From Alteromonas stellipolaris (GTDB taxonomy: Bacteria > Pseudomonadota > Gammaproteobacteria > Enterobacterales > Alteromonadaceae): 64,000 nt of DNA. The DNA lies in NCBI RefSeq assembly GCF_001562115.1, contig NZ_CP013926.1, positions 3,472,001 to 3,536,000 on the forward strand. The letters run 5' to 3'. Below, one piece after another: positions 18,361 through 26,087 of the stretch. The notes under the pieces are model-generated. The model did not search any database and was not told the origin of the DNA. It saw nothing but the letters and a program-made list of their open reading frames with translations. Both the position numbers and the translations under genes were made by a program. Every line of letters begins with the position of its first letter. Position 1 is the stretch's first letter.

Positions 18361-18388
18361 GGTTGTATATACGAGGTTATATATACGA
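18361..18388. repeat. Tandem 14-nt direct repeat between ygfB and pepP
   Basis: GGTTGTATATACGA (18361-18374) is followed at once by GGTTATATATACGA (18375-18388), differing at one base. A third partial copy (CATATATACCCG) lies about 25 nt upstream. It sits in the 205-nt gap behind ygfB and ahead of pepP. It could be a binding site or a slippage product. Confidence 0.5.
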
Positions 18389-18413
18389 GCATTGCTGACT
18401 AAAGATTATTACC

Positions 18414-18980
18414 TTAGTGAACAGATGGCTTATCTTGCTGATCGTCAAGTAGCGACTGACCTAATTCGCTGAAACACAAAATAGCGGAAATCTTCACGTA
18501 TTCCATTACCTCAAATAAAGCTCGTTCAGACTCTTCATCAGCATCCATAGGCTCTTCCATACGGGCGATGTCGCCAAAGTCTTCCAACGCTTCTTTCACA
18601 TCGGCAGAGCATTGCATTAAATCTTGCTGGTGTAAGCCGAACCCTAACATAAAGCCGTGTACCCAATTAATTAGCGCTTCGCCTCTGTCGTTAATAGGGG
18701 CTTGGTCGTCAGGTAGCATTAGCTGTAAGGCGAATTCAGGTTCAAGTAACTGCTGACACGTTTGGTTAAACAATGTGTTCAGTAGATGAGTGGTGGCATC
18801 GTTGAAGTTTTCACCTTGGTGAATAGTGTCACTTAATGCAGAAAGCCACTTTTGATCGGTTAGCGACATGCCGCCACACAACATGCCACATAAAATTCCG
18901 TGAACTTCTGCGCCATCTACTACTATGCCGTGTTGCGATAATTTATTGCTAACGCTGTCGTAATCGAGCTGTTTTTCCAC
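18414..18980 (-). CDS. ygfB: YgfB/YecA (UPF0149) family protein
   Basis: The GTG at 18980 is chosen because AGGA lies 9 nt upstream; the in-frame ATG at 19037 adds 19 residues that do not resemble the family. This gives 188 residues, close to the E. coli YgfB length. The helical UPF0149 fold shows in the N-terminal 'EVHGILCGMLCGG' and the central 'WVHGFMLGFGL'. The C terminus is acidic (EEPMDADEESERALFEV). In some gammaproteobacteria YgfB has been linked to beta-lactam resistance through AmpD regulation, but its biochemical role is not settled. Conserved position next to pepP and 6S RNA. Confidence 0.9.
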   Translation of the reverse strand: MEKQLDYDSVSNKLSQHGIVVDGAEVHGILCGMLCGGMSLTDQKWLSALSDTIHQGENFNDATTHLLNTLFNQTCQQLLEPEFALQLMLPDDQAPINDRGEALINWVHGFMLGFGLHQQDLMQCSADVKEALEDFGDIARMEEPMDADEESERALFEVMEYVKISAILCFSELGQSLLDDQQDKPSVH

Positions 18981-19366
18981 AAATAGGTTTCCTTTTTCGT
19001 TGAATCTTAATATTAGCAAAATAGCGCTGTAAAACACACTATTGGTAATTTGGTCAGATGTTATTCAAGTAGTACTGGTCTTATGGGTTTTAACTGGCAA
19101 CCTAGTATTAATTGCTCTATGATCGACGTTATTGGATATGGAGCTTCCTTTGCAGCAGATTAAGGTAAATCAGTAAGAAGCTTACTTAAGCGAAGCAAAT
19201 TTGAGCTTAAGTGAATAGCGTGTATAATTGCTGACCAACTGGTCAAGATTTATCGAATCTCATCAGTAATGGTTAAATTAGCTACGCAAATAATTCATTG
19301 GCGCTTTGGTGATCTACTTCACCCCACACCGCGTTTGATATACCCTGTTGCGTTATACAATAACAA
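18981..19366. other. Gene-free stretch between ygfB and 6S RNA
   Basis: About 385 nt without a convincing coding region on either strand. In E. coli and relatives zapA lies here, pointing toward 6S RNA; no ZapA-like reading frame can be found. The right end holds the probable 6S promoter. Confidence 0.6.
19335..19361 (+). promoter_or_regulatory. Probable 6S RNA promoter
   Basis: TTGATA (19335-19340) and TACAAT (19356-19361, within TTATACAATAAC) lie 15 nt apart, immediately upstream of the inferred 6S RNA 5' end. The spacing is short for a sigma-70 promoter, so the -35 assignment is tentative and the -10 is the stronger part. Confidence 0.5.
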
Positions 19367-19549
19367 TGTTTCCTGGAATGTTCGCCAGTTCACTCTTGTC
19401 CCTGGCCGATGCTATTAAACTAGGAAGTTGAAACCATGGCTACTGTGCAAGCTCGACTCGTATCGAGAAGCCTACGGCCATAGTGATGCTTCCGCCCTGA
19501 ACTTTCGGTTCACGGGCGAACGATGAACAGCGGCATTTCGGGAGACGCC
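19367..19549 (+). ncRNA. ssrS: 6S RNA
   Basis: About 183 nt matching the 6S RNA layout. The 5' end (TTTCCTGGAATGTTCG) pairs with the 3' end (GCGGCATTTCGGGAGACGCC) as a long closing stem with G-U pairs. Family landmarks follow in order: TGTCCCTGGCCGATG, CTCGACTCGTATCGAGAAGCC (E. coli has CTCGGTCCGTCCGAGAAGCC), and CCTGAACTTTCGGTTCACGGGCG before the closing stem. 6S RNA mimics an open promoter and sequesters sigma-70 RNA polymerase in stationary phase. Its location between ygfB and the fau region is conserved. Ends are estimated from the pairing; 6S precursors are normally processed. Confidence 0.9.
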
Positions 19550-19569
19550 CTCTTTCGACGGAAGAAGAA

Positions 19570-20466
19570 ATGGCAATAATAAATTTTGGCTCTATAAATA
19601 TCGATCATGTTTATCAGGTAGATCACTTCGTTCAACCTGGTGAAACCCTTGCGTCTACTCACTACCAACAACTGCTTGGTGGTAAAGGTGCGAACCAGTC
19701 AATTGCCCTAGCGCAAGCAGGTGCTGATGTTCGTCATGTAGGCAGCATTCATGAAAATGACGCAACGTTTAAACAAACGCTAATTAAAAAAGGCGTCGAT
19801 TGCCGTGGCGTTAAATGCTCTGAAACCCCTTCAGGCCATGCCATTATTCAAGTAACGCCCAGTGGTGAAAATGCTATTGTGTTATTTGGTGGCGCAAACC
19901 AAACCATTACTGCCGATACGGTAAACAAAGCGTTGTTAGATACGTCTTCTTCGGATTGGGTATTAACCCAAAACGAAACCAGCAGTATTGCTGACGTACT
20001 TCGCTTAGCAAAAGAACAACAGCTTAAAGTTGCCTTTAACCCTGCGCCTATGAGCGAGTCGGTTAAAGCCCTTCCTTTAGATTGTATCGATTTACTGATT
20101 GTAAACGAGACGGAAGCAGCAGCATTAACAGATAAAGAAGCGCTTGACGATATTCTTAACGTTTTCAAAGAGCAGTGGTCTCATTGCGAAGTTATCATTA
20201 CACTAGGTAAAGCGGGTGTGATGATGTTAAGAGGAAGCGATACTATTGAAGTGGAAGCGTTTTCTGTTGATGCAGTAGATACCACAGCCGCTGGCGATAC
20301 GTTTATAGGTTACTTCTTGTCTGCTTACAGTACTCACACTGATGCCAAACGTGCATTAATCAGAGGCTGCGCAGCATCTGCAATTGCGGTTACCCGTGAA
20401 GGCGCTGCGCAAAGTATTCCTACGCAAAAAGAAGTTGACCGTTTTTTGGCAAAGCACACTAAATAA
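19570..20466 (+). CDS. rbsK: PfkB-family sugar kinase, probable ribokinase
   Basis: A 298-residue cytosolic kinase. It shows the ribokinase N-terminal signature GSINIDHVYQV, the LLGGKGANQSIALAQAGA substrate-binding loop, the NETEA motif, and the PfkB signature DTTAAGDTFIGYF with the catalytic Asp and anion hole. It phosphorylates a sugar, most likely D-ribose to ribose-5-phosphate, using ATP. It is followed 23 nt later by a nucleoside hydrolase gene and further on by rpiA, which supports ribose as substrate. The start codon lies only about 20 nt after the 6S RNA 3' end, so its mRNA may be part of the same primary transcript. A related PfkB specificity cannot be excluded. Confidence 0.87.
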   Translation: MAIINFGSINIDHVYQVDHFVQPGETLASTHYQQLLGGKGANQSIALAQAGADVRHVGSIHENDATFKQTLIKKGVDCRGVKCSETPSGHAIIQVTPSGENAIVLFGGANQTITADTVNKALLDTSSSDWVLTQNETSSIADVLRLAKEQQLKVAFNPAPMSESVKALPLDCIDLLIVNETEAAALTDKEALDDILNVFKEQWSHCEVIITLGKAGVMMLRGSDTIEVEAFSVDAVDTTAAGDTFIGYFLSAYSTHTDAKRALIRGCAASAIAVTREGAAQSIPTQKEVDRFLAKHTK

Positions 20467-20489
20467 GAAAACGCACTAGAGTATTATTA

Positions 20490-21431
20490 ATGGCACATAA
20501 GATAATTTTAGATACGGATCCTGGCATCGATGATGCGATGGCAATATTTTTTGCGTTTCAATCTCCAGATATCGAAGTTCTTGGTTTAACGACTGTTTAC
20601 GGAAATGTACCGGTCACCATGGCGGCACAAAACGCCCTTACGCTTTGCGAAATTGCGGGTAAAGATATTCCGGTAACCAAAGGTGTTGGTATGCCTTGGG
20701 TAGGTCCTGAATCAACTTACGCGCATTTCGTACATGGCGACTATGGTTTTGGTCACATTAAACCTGAAGCGCCTAAAACTGAGCTAGACCCTCGTAGTTC
20801 TGCACAGTTTATTGTAGATATGGCCCGTAAATACCCAGGCGAAATAACGCTTGTGGCTATTGGCCCATTAGGCAACTTAGCGCTAGCACTACGTTTAGAG
20901 CCTGAACTGCCTAAGTTAGTGAAAGGCGTCACCATCATGGGTGGTGCTGCATTTGTACGTGGTAACGTAACACCACTTGCCGAAGCTAACATTTGGAACG
21001 ATGCCTACGCTGCCGAAATTGTATTTGGTGCAGATTGGGACTTAACCATGTTTGGTTTAGATGTAACGAACGACACACCGTTTTCTCCTTCTTTCGTTGA
21101 AACCCTTGAAGCGAAAAACGAGAAGCTTGGCGGTTTTGTGAAAGACACAGCTCAGTTCTACATGGATTTCTATTCAGCTAATCGTGAAGATCGTGTTTGT
21201 TTCTTCCATGATGCTTTCCCACTTGCACACTTACGCCACCCAGAGTTATTTGAACTCACCGAAGGTCATGTGCGTGTTGGTACTGGCGAGCTAGATCGTG
21301 GTCAAACAGCAGTGGCACCTAAGGGTACAACCCCTAGTCCACTGTGGAACAATGCGAACACCATTAAAGTGGCTACAAAAGTAGATCACGCTAAATTGGA
21401 ACAATTGTTCATAGACACCTACGCTTTATAG
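20490..21431 (+). CDS. Ribonucleoside hydrolase (inosine-uridine preferring family)
   Basis: A 313-residue hydrolase with the family's calcium-binding N-terminal motif DTDPGIDDA (residues 7-15), the downstream TTVYGN, 'AIGPLGNLALAL' and MGGAAFVRGN segments, and a late Asp-containing 'CFFHDAFPLAHL' that supplies the last metal ligand and His region. It splits nucleosides into base and ribose. With the adjacent ribokinase and downstream rpiA this forms a complete route from nucleoside to ribulose-5-phosphate. Length matches RihA/RihB/RihC (about 310). Which subfamily, and whether pyrimidine or purine nucleosides are preferred, is not visible. A strong hairpin follows the stop codon. Confidence 0.9.
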   Translation: MAHKIILDTDPGIDDAMAIFFAFQSPDIEVLGLTTVYGNVPVTMAAQNALTLCEIAGKDIPVTKGVGMPWVGPESTYAHFVHGDYGFGHIKPEAPKTELDPRSSAQFIVDMARKYPGEITLVAIGPLGNLALALRLEPELPKLVKGVTIMGGAAFVRGNVTPLAEANIWNDAYAAEIVFGADWDLTMFGLDVTNDTPFSPSFVETLEAKNEKLGGFVKDTAQFYMDFYSANREDRVCFFHDAFPLAHLRHPELFELTEGHVRVGTGELDRGQTAVAPKGTTPSPLWNNANTIKVATKVDHAKLEQLFIDTYAL

Positions 21432-21433
21432 AT

Positions 21434-21476
21434 GTGAAAGGAGGCTGTTCTACGGTAGTCAGCCTCCTGCTTTCAC
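21434..21476 (+). terminator. Hairpin terminator after the nucleoside hydrolase gene
   Basis: AGGAGGCTG (21439-21447) pairs with CAGCCTCCT (21460-21468). The stem extends outward with GTGAA/TTCAC around a small bulge. The following bases are ATTTTAG, so the U tract is short. It begins 2 nt after the stop codon. Confidence 0.65.
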
Positions 21477-21501
21477 ATTTTAGTTGAGGTAATGTGAACG
21501 A

Positions 21502-23121
21502 ATGATCCCTGCCAAGGTTCCAGAGAACGAAGAACAGCGCCTTAGAGAGCTATTAAGCTACGATGTACTCGATACAGACGCCGAGCAACTCTTCGACGAC
21601 TTAACTCAACTTGCGTCGCAAATTTGTGACGCGCCCATTGCATTAATTAGCCTAGTTGACCCCGACAGGCAATGGTTCAAATCTCGTGTAGGGATTGAAG
21701 CCACAGAAACCTCTCGTAATATCGCCTTTTGTTCTCACGCCATTTTACAGCGTGAAGTATTTGAAGTAACCAATGCAAAAGAAGACCCGCGCTTTCACGA
21801 TAACCCTCTTGTAACGGGCGAGCCCAACATTCGATTCTACGCAGGCGCCCCGTTAATGACGCCTTCAGGGCATGCTATTGGTACGCTATGCGCCATAGGC
21901 CATCAACCTAAAACCCTCACCAATCTACAACGCAGTGCACTAAAAACACTGAGTGAATCAGTGGTTGCGCATTTGGAACTAAAACGTAAGAACAGAGAAC
22001 TTGAGCGAACCAGCCAGTTTAAATCTGACTTTCTTTCCTACATTAGCCATGAAATTAGAACGCCCCTAAATGCGATAAACACGTTCAGCAACTTGCTTGA
22101 AGGCGAGGCCAAGCAATATTCACTGCCCGCTAACTTTAGCGATTCCTTGGGGCATATAAGCAAAAGCGGCGAGCGTTTGCTTGAAATAGTGAACTCAGTG
22201 CTGGATATGAAACAAATTGAAGCGGGTAAAATGCGCGTTATGCCCCGCCCTGTAGCTACAGCCGACTTTTTCACTCATTTATTCTCGTTAACCCGAATTC
22301 GCGCTGAAGATGGCAATGTTATTTTTAATGCTGTGATTGATGACAATGTTCCCCACTCGCTTAATTTTGACGACACTAAATTTGGTCAAGTTGCCCTAAA
22401 CCTGTTATCGAATGCCATTAAGTACACGCATGCCAACAAGCACGTTTCCATTCAAGTGAAGTACAAGCAAGGGAGGTTGTTGCTGGCGATTAAAGATGAA
22501 GGCATTGGCATTAGTGAAGAGGAACAAAAAAAGCTCTTCGCACCATTCGAGCGAATGGAAAATGCGCATCAATTTGATGGTACAGGTTTAGGCTTAAATA
22601 TTACCAAGAAGCTAGTAGAGCTGATGGATGGTTCTATAAAGCTTAGTAGCAAGTTAAACGAAGGTACTCGTGTAAGCGTAGCCATTCCTGCCGAAGAGGT
22701 TAGCGCCGATACTATAGAGCACGACCCGGCGCTTTTGCAGCCACAAAAGCTAAATGTTCTTAGGGACTCTCACGTATTGGTAGTGGAAGATCATTATATT
22801 AATCAAATAGTGATTAAAACCATATTTGATAAACTTGGTTTGCCAATATCGGTTGTAGGTAGCGGTGAAGAAGGCGTAGAGTATGTAAAATCGAACCCTG
22901 TAGATTTAGTGCTGATGGACATCAACTTACCGGGCATTGACGGAACAGAAGCCACTCGGCAAATTAAGCAAATTCGCTCAACACTGCCTGTTATTGCCTT
23001 AACCGCAGATGTTATCACGCAACGAGAGCTGTTATTAAATAATGGCTTAGACGACCTACTCACCAAGCCTGTGGAAAACGCAGAGCTTATTAGGGTACTT
23101 AATCACTATTTAGGGAAGTAA
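21502..23121 (+). CDS. GAF-domain hybrid sensor histidine kinase with C-terminal receiver domain
   Basis: A 539-residue soluble hybrid kinase with no membrane segment. It has a GAF domain at about residues 20-158 (including NIRFYAGAPL and GTLCAIG) and a short coiled linker. The HisKA phosphoacceptor is His183 in SHEIRTPLN. The HATPase domain has an N box (LNLLSNAIKY, Asn300-Asn304 region), DEGIGIS and GTGLGLN. The C-terminal receiver (about 422-539) has the acidic pair VVED, the phosphoacceptor Asp473 in LMDINLPG, and the conserved Lys in LTKPVE. All catalytic residues are present, so it should phosphorylate itself and its own receiver. Signal and output partner are unknown. It is inserted between a nucleoside-use pair and fau. 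Confidence 0.88.
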   Translation: MIPAKVPENEEQRLRELLSYDVLDTDAEQLFDDLTQLASQICDAPIALISLVDPDRQWFKSRVGIEATETSRNIAFCSHAILQREVFEVTNAKEDPRFHDNPLVTGEPNIRFYAGAPLMTPSGHAIGTLCAIGHQPKTLTNLQRSALKTLSESVVAHLELKRKNRELERTSQFKSDFLSYISHEIRTPLNAINTFSNLLEGEAKQYSLPANFSDSLGHISKSGERLLEIVNSVLDMKQIEAGKMRVMPRPVATADFFTHLFSLTRIRAEDGNVIFNAVIDDNVPHSLNFDDTKFGQVALNLLSNAIKYTHANKHVSIQVKYKQGRLLLAIKDEGIGISEEEQKKLFAPFERMENAHQFDGTGLGLNITKKLVELMDGSIKLSSKLNEGTRVSVAIPAEEVSADTIEHDPALLQPQKLNVLRDSHVLVVEDHYINQIVIKTIFDKLGLPISVVGSGEEGVEYVKSNPVDLVLMDINLPGIDGTEATRQIKQIRSTLPVIALTADVITQRELLLNNGLDDLLTKPVENAELIRVLNHYLGK

Positions 23122-23127
23122 GACAAC

Positions 23128-23775
23128 GTGGAGCCACTGAAAGCCCGCTGTATGGTAGGAAATACATCACACAAGACGTCACGAAAGACGCTACGAAAGA
23201 CATTAAGAGCATTGCGCAACGGATTATCTGATTCACAACACCAGCGTGCTTCATTGACAGTACGCGATAACCTTTTATCATTGCCCGACATTATGAGCGC
23301 ATCATCTATCGCTTGTTACCTGCCTAACGACGGTGAAGTGGATTTACGCCCCTTTATGCACGCATGCTGGGCGCTGAACAACGCATCTGCCCTTCATACT
23401 TCTTTGCCTGTATTGCATCCAGTTTGCAAAGGCCACCTGCTTTTTCTTCGTTACTCAGAGAAAACAGCAATGCGTGTGAATAAATACAACATTGAAGAGC
23501 CAATATTAGCCTGCCATGATGTTATTCCTACCTTTCAGCATCAGGTAATACTTATGCCCTTGGTGGGATTCGATGCTAATGGAAATCGTTTGGGCATGGG
23601 CGGTGGCTATTACGACCGCACGTTAGCCAGCATTCAAACTCAAACGTTAAGGCCAAAACTCATTGGCATCGCCCACGATTGCCAACAAGTAGACGAACTT
23701 CCGGTTCAGCCTTGGGACATTCCTGTAAACGCTATTGTCACCCCCACACAGCAATTGAGCTTTAATCGTATATAA
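23128..23775 (+). CDS. fau: 5-formyltetrahydrofolate cyclo-ligase
   Basis: A 215-residue protein. The GTG at 23128 is favoured because AGGGAAG lies 9 nt upstream; an ATG at 23152 is the alternative, without a visible ribosome-binding site. Family motifs are the basic N-terminal 'LRKTLRALRNGLS', the 'CYLPNDGEVDLRPF' segment, VILMPLVGFDANGNRLGMGGGYYDRT (the phosphate/folate-binding region, quoted in part) and PWDIPVNAIVTP. It converts 5-formyl-THF to 5,10-methenyl-THF with ATP. This is ygfA of the conserved 6S RNA-ygfA pair, but here three genes separate it from 6S RNA. It starts 6 nt after the kinase stop, suggesting co-transcription. Confidence 0.88.
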   Translation: MEPLKARCMVGNTSHKTSRKTLRKTLRALRNGLSDSQHQRASLTVRDNLLSLPDIMSASSIACYLPNDGEVDLRPFMHACWALNNASALHTSLPVLHPVCKGHLLFLRYSEKTAMRVNKYNIEEPILACHDVIPTFQHQVILMPLVGFDANGNRLGMGGGYYDRTLASIQTQTLRPKLIGIAHDCQQVDELPVQPWDIPVNAIVTPTQQLSFNRI

Positions 23776-23856
23776 CGCACCGTAAATTCCTCTATGACGG
23801 TGGGTTAGCTAAGGGTTTTCCGGTAGACTGATGAAAATTTAGTTAGGAGAGTCACT

Positions 23857-24513
23857 ATGGATCAGAATGCAAAGAAGCAAGCAGTAGCTAAAGCAGCCAT
23901 CGAATATGTTGAAAATGGCAGTATTGTTGGTGTAGGTACTGGCTCTACGGTTAATTTTTTCATTGAAGAACTCGGCAAAATTAAAAATAACATTGAAGGG
24001 GCAGTATCCAGTTCTGATGCCTCTACCAAGTTGCTAGAAGCCCTAGGCATTGAAGTATTCGCACTAAACGATGTTAGCAATATTTCAGTGTATATCGACG
24101 GTGCTGATGAGGTTGCCGAACACAAACATATGATTAAAGGCGGCGGTGCAGCCCTTACCCGCGAAAAAATTGTCGCCGGTGCGTCAACCACATTTGTCTG
24201 TATTGTAGATGATAGCAAGCGCGTGCCTATGCTTGGTAAATTCCCTCTTCCGGTTGAAGTTATTCCAATGGCGCGATCTTTTGTGGCTCGTGAGTTGGTA
24301 AAACTAGGCGGCGACCCAGAATACCGCCAAGGCGTAGTGACAGATAACGGCAATGTTATTTTAGACGTGCATAATCTTGAAATACTAAATCCAAGAGAGC
24401 TTGAGCAGTCGATTAATAATATTCCAGGTGTGGTCACCAACGGCATATTCGCCCTACGTGGCGCAGACATCGTACTGTCGGCCACCGATACCGGTGTTGA
24501 AACCTATAAATAA
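23857..24513 (+). CDS. rpiA: Ribose-5-phosphate isomerase A
   Basis: A 218-residue enzyme interconverting ribose-5-phosphate and ribulose-5-phosphate in the pentose phosphate pathway. The RpiA signatures are [15 protein letters not shown] (phosphate-binding loop), [17 protein letters not shown] with the catalytic acids, and [14 protein letters not shown]. Length equals that of the E. coli enzyme. AGGAG lies 7 nt upstream of the ATG. It neighbours serA, as in E. coli, but here both genes point the same way. It completes ribose use with the nearby nucleoside hydrolase and ribokinase genes. Confidence 0.97.
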   Translation: MDQNAKKQAVAKAAIEYVENGSIVGVGTGSTVNFFIEELGKIKNNIEGAVSSSDASTKLLEALGIEVFALNDVSNISVYIDGADEVAEHKHMIKGGGAALTREKIVAGASTTFVCIVDDSKRVPMLGKFPLPVEVIPMARSFVARELVKLGGDPEYRQGVVTDNGNVILDVHNLEILNPRELEQSINNIPGVVTNGIFALRGADIVLSATDTGVETYK

Positions 24514-24581
24514 TAGCTTTCAAGTTAAACTGATTTCTGTTAGATTTCCGTTTAGACGTCTAGATGGCCTTTCGAGAGTGT

Positions 24582-24712
24582 GAGGCTGGTGCTAGTCGGG
24601 GTAGGTAAGACTTCCGCAAACACGCTGTGAACCCATCCATGGGAGCTCCGCCGCCGCATCCATGCGGCGGAGGGTTTGCTCCAGTCTTACCTACCCCGCC
24701 TGCACTAGCCTC
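24582..24712. repeat. Dispersed CATCCATG double-hairpin repeat, copy A
   Basis: It lies between rpiA and serA. Outer arms CGGGGTAGGTAAGACT (24597-24612) and AGTCTTACCTACCCCG (24683-24698) pair perfectly over 16 bp, and GAGGCTGGTGC/GCACTAGCCTC extends them. Inside are two small hairpins, CCCAT-CC-ATGGG (24632-24643) and CCGCCGCAT-CC-ATGCGGCGG (24651-24670). The block from CACGCTGTGAA onward aligns base by base with copy B at 48279-48355, while the hairpin arms differ with complementary changes on both sides. It may also act as terminator or attenuator between the two genes. Confidence 0.8.
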
Positions 24713-24754
24713 GAGCTCTGTAAATACTAATACTTTTTAAGAGATAGCAAATCC

Positions 24755-25984
24755 ATGAGCAAAGTTTCACTAGAGAAGGATAAGATCCGGATATTGTTGT
24801 TAGAGGGTGTGCATCAAAGTGCATTAGAAACCTTTAAGAATAATGGATACACCAATATTGAGTATCTCAAAACGTCCCTTCCTGAAGAAGAGCTTGTTGA
24901 GAAAGTGAAAGATGCCCACTTTATTGGCCTTCGTTCACGTACTCAAATTACTGAGAAGGTAGTCGATGCTGCTCAGAAATTGGTAGCTATTGGTTGTTTC
25001 TGTATTGGTACGAACCAAGTTAATTTAGAAGCAACACAGCGCCGTGGTATTCCGGTATTTAACGCACCGTTTTCTAATACCCGTTCAGTAGCAGAGCTTG
25101 TGCTTGGTCAGCTTATTCTTTTGCTTCGCCAAGTACCTAGTAAAAGTGCAAAAGCGCACCGCGGTGAGTGGGAAAAAACTGCCAATGGTTCGTTTGAAGC
25201 CCGTGGTAAAACATTAGGTATCATTGGTTATGGCCACATTGGTACCCAGCTAAGTATTCTTGCTGAACACCTTGGTATGCGTGTACAGTTTTTCGATATT
25301 GAAGATAAGTTGGTATTAGGTAACTCTACGCAGATAAAGTCGTTAGAGAAGCTATTAAACACCTCTGATGTGGTATCGCTTCACGTGCCTGAAACTCAGC
25401 AAACGCAAAACATGTTTGCAGCTGAGCAATTTGCACAAATGAAGAAAGGAAGCATTTTTATTAATGCGTCTCGCGGTACGGTTGTAGATATTGATGCCCT
25501 AGCCGACGCGCTTGAAAGCGGCCAGTTAAATGGCGCAGCTATTGATGTATTCCCTGTTGAACCTAAGTCGAACAATGAGGAATTCCAATCGCCTTTACGT
25601 AAGTTCGATAATGTTATTCTTACGCCGCATGTAGGTGGTAGCACCCAAGAAGCACAAGAGAATATTGGTATTGAAGTGGCCGGTAAATTGGCGAAGTACA
25701 GTGATAATGGCTCTACCTTATCTGCTGTTAATTTCCCTGAAGTATCATTACCAGAGCACACTAACCGCTCTCGCTTACTTCACGTACACAAAAACCAGCC
25801 TGGTATTCTTACTCAAATTAACCAAGCGTTTGCAGAGAAAGGCATCAACATTGAAGCCCAGTACCTTCAAACTAACGCAGAAATTGGTTATGTAGTAGTA
25901 GATGTTCAGCAAGACAGAGCCTATGACGCGCTTGCACAACTACAGCAAATTGACGGTACGATTAAAACCCGTATTCTTCACTAA
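24755..25984 (+). CDS. serA: D-3-phosphoglycerate dehydrogenase
   Basis: A 409-residue NAD-dependent enzyme for the first step of serine biosynthesis. It shows the substrate-domain 'HFIGLRSRTQIT' and 'AIGCFCIGTNQV', the NAD-binding GIIGYGHIGTQLSILAE, the catalytic Arg in INASRGTVVDIDAL, Glu and His in LTPHVGGSTQEAQ, and a C-terminal ACT domain (about residues 335-409, VHKNQPGILTQINQ) that binds serine for feedback inhibition. Length matches the E. coli type. It follows the CATCCATG repeat and is followed by two terminator hairpins. Confidence 0.97.
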   Translation: MSKVSLEKDKIRILLLEGVHQSALETFKNNGYTNIEYLKTSLPEEELVEKVKDAHFIGLRSRTQITEKVVDAAQKLVAIGCFCIGTNQVNLEATQRRGIPVFNAPFSNTRSVAELVLGQLILLLRQVPSKSAKAHRGEWEKTANGSFEARGKTLGIIGYGHIGTQLSILAEHLGMRVQFFDIEDKLVLGNSTQIKSLEKLLNTSDVVSLHVPETQQTQNMFAAEQFAQMKKGSIFINASRGTVVDIDALADALESGQLNGAAIDVFPVEPKSNNEEFQSPLRKFDNVILTPHVGGSTQEAQENIGIEVAGKLAKYSDNGSTLSAVNFPEVSLPEHTNRSRLLHVHKNQPGILTQINQAFAEKGINIEAQYLQTNAEIGYVVVDVQQDRAYDALAQLQQIDGTIKTRILH

Positions 25985-25990
25985 TGCTCT

Positions 25991-26018
25991 GTATGACGGT
26001 GGTTTAATACCGTCATAC
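25991..26018 (+). terminator. First hairpin after serA
   Basis: GTATGACGGT (25991-26000) pairs perfectly with ACCGTCATAC (26009-26018) around an 8-nt loop, followed by ACTTTT. It starts 6 nt past the serA stop. Confidence 0.65.
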
Positions 26019-26035
26019 ACTTTTAAAGACATAAA

Positions 26036-26061
26036 AAAACGCTGCCAATTGGCAGCGTTTT
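26036..26061. terminator. Bidirectional terminator between serA and the DUF481 gene
   Basis: AAAACGCTGCC (26036-26046), loop AATT, GGCAGCGTTTT (26051-26061). A and T runs flank both sides, so it should stop transcription of serA from the left and of the minus-strand DUF481 gene from the right. Confidence 0.85.
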
Positions 26062-26087
26062 CTGTTTCTACAATCGTTAATACGATT

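Noticed and set aside
23862..24485. 207-residue open frame antisense to rpiA
   Set aside because: No family features, and it lies wholly over a well-conserved gene; an artefact of codon usage.
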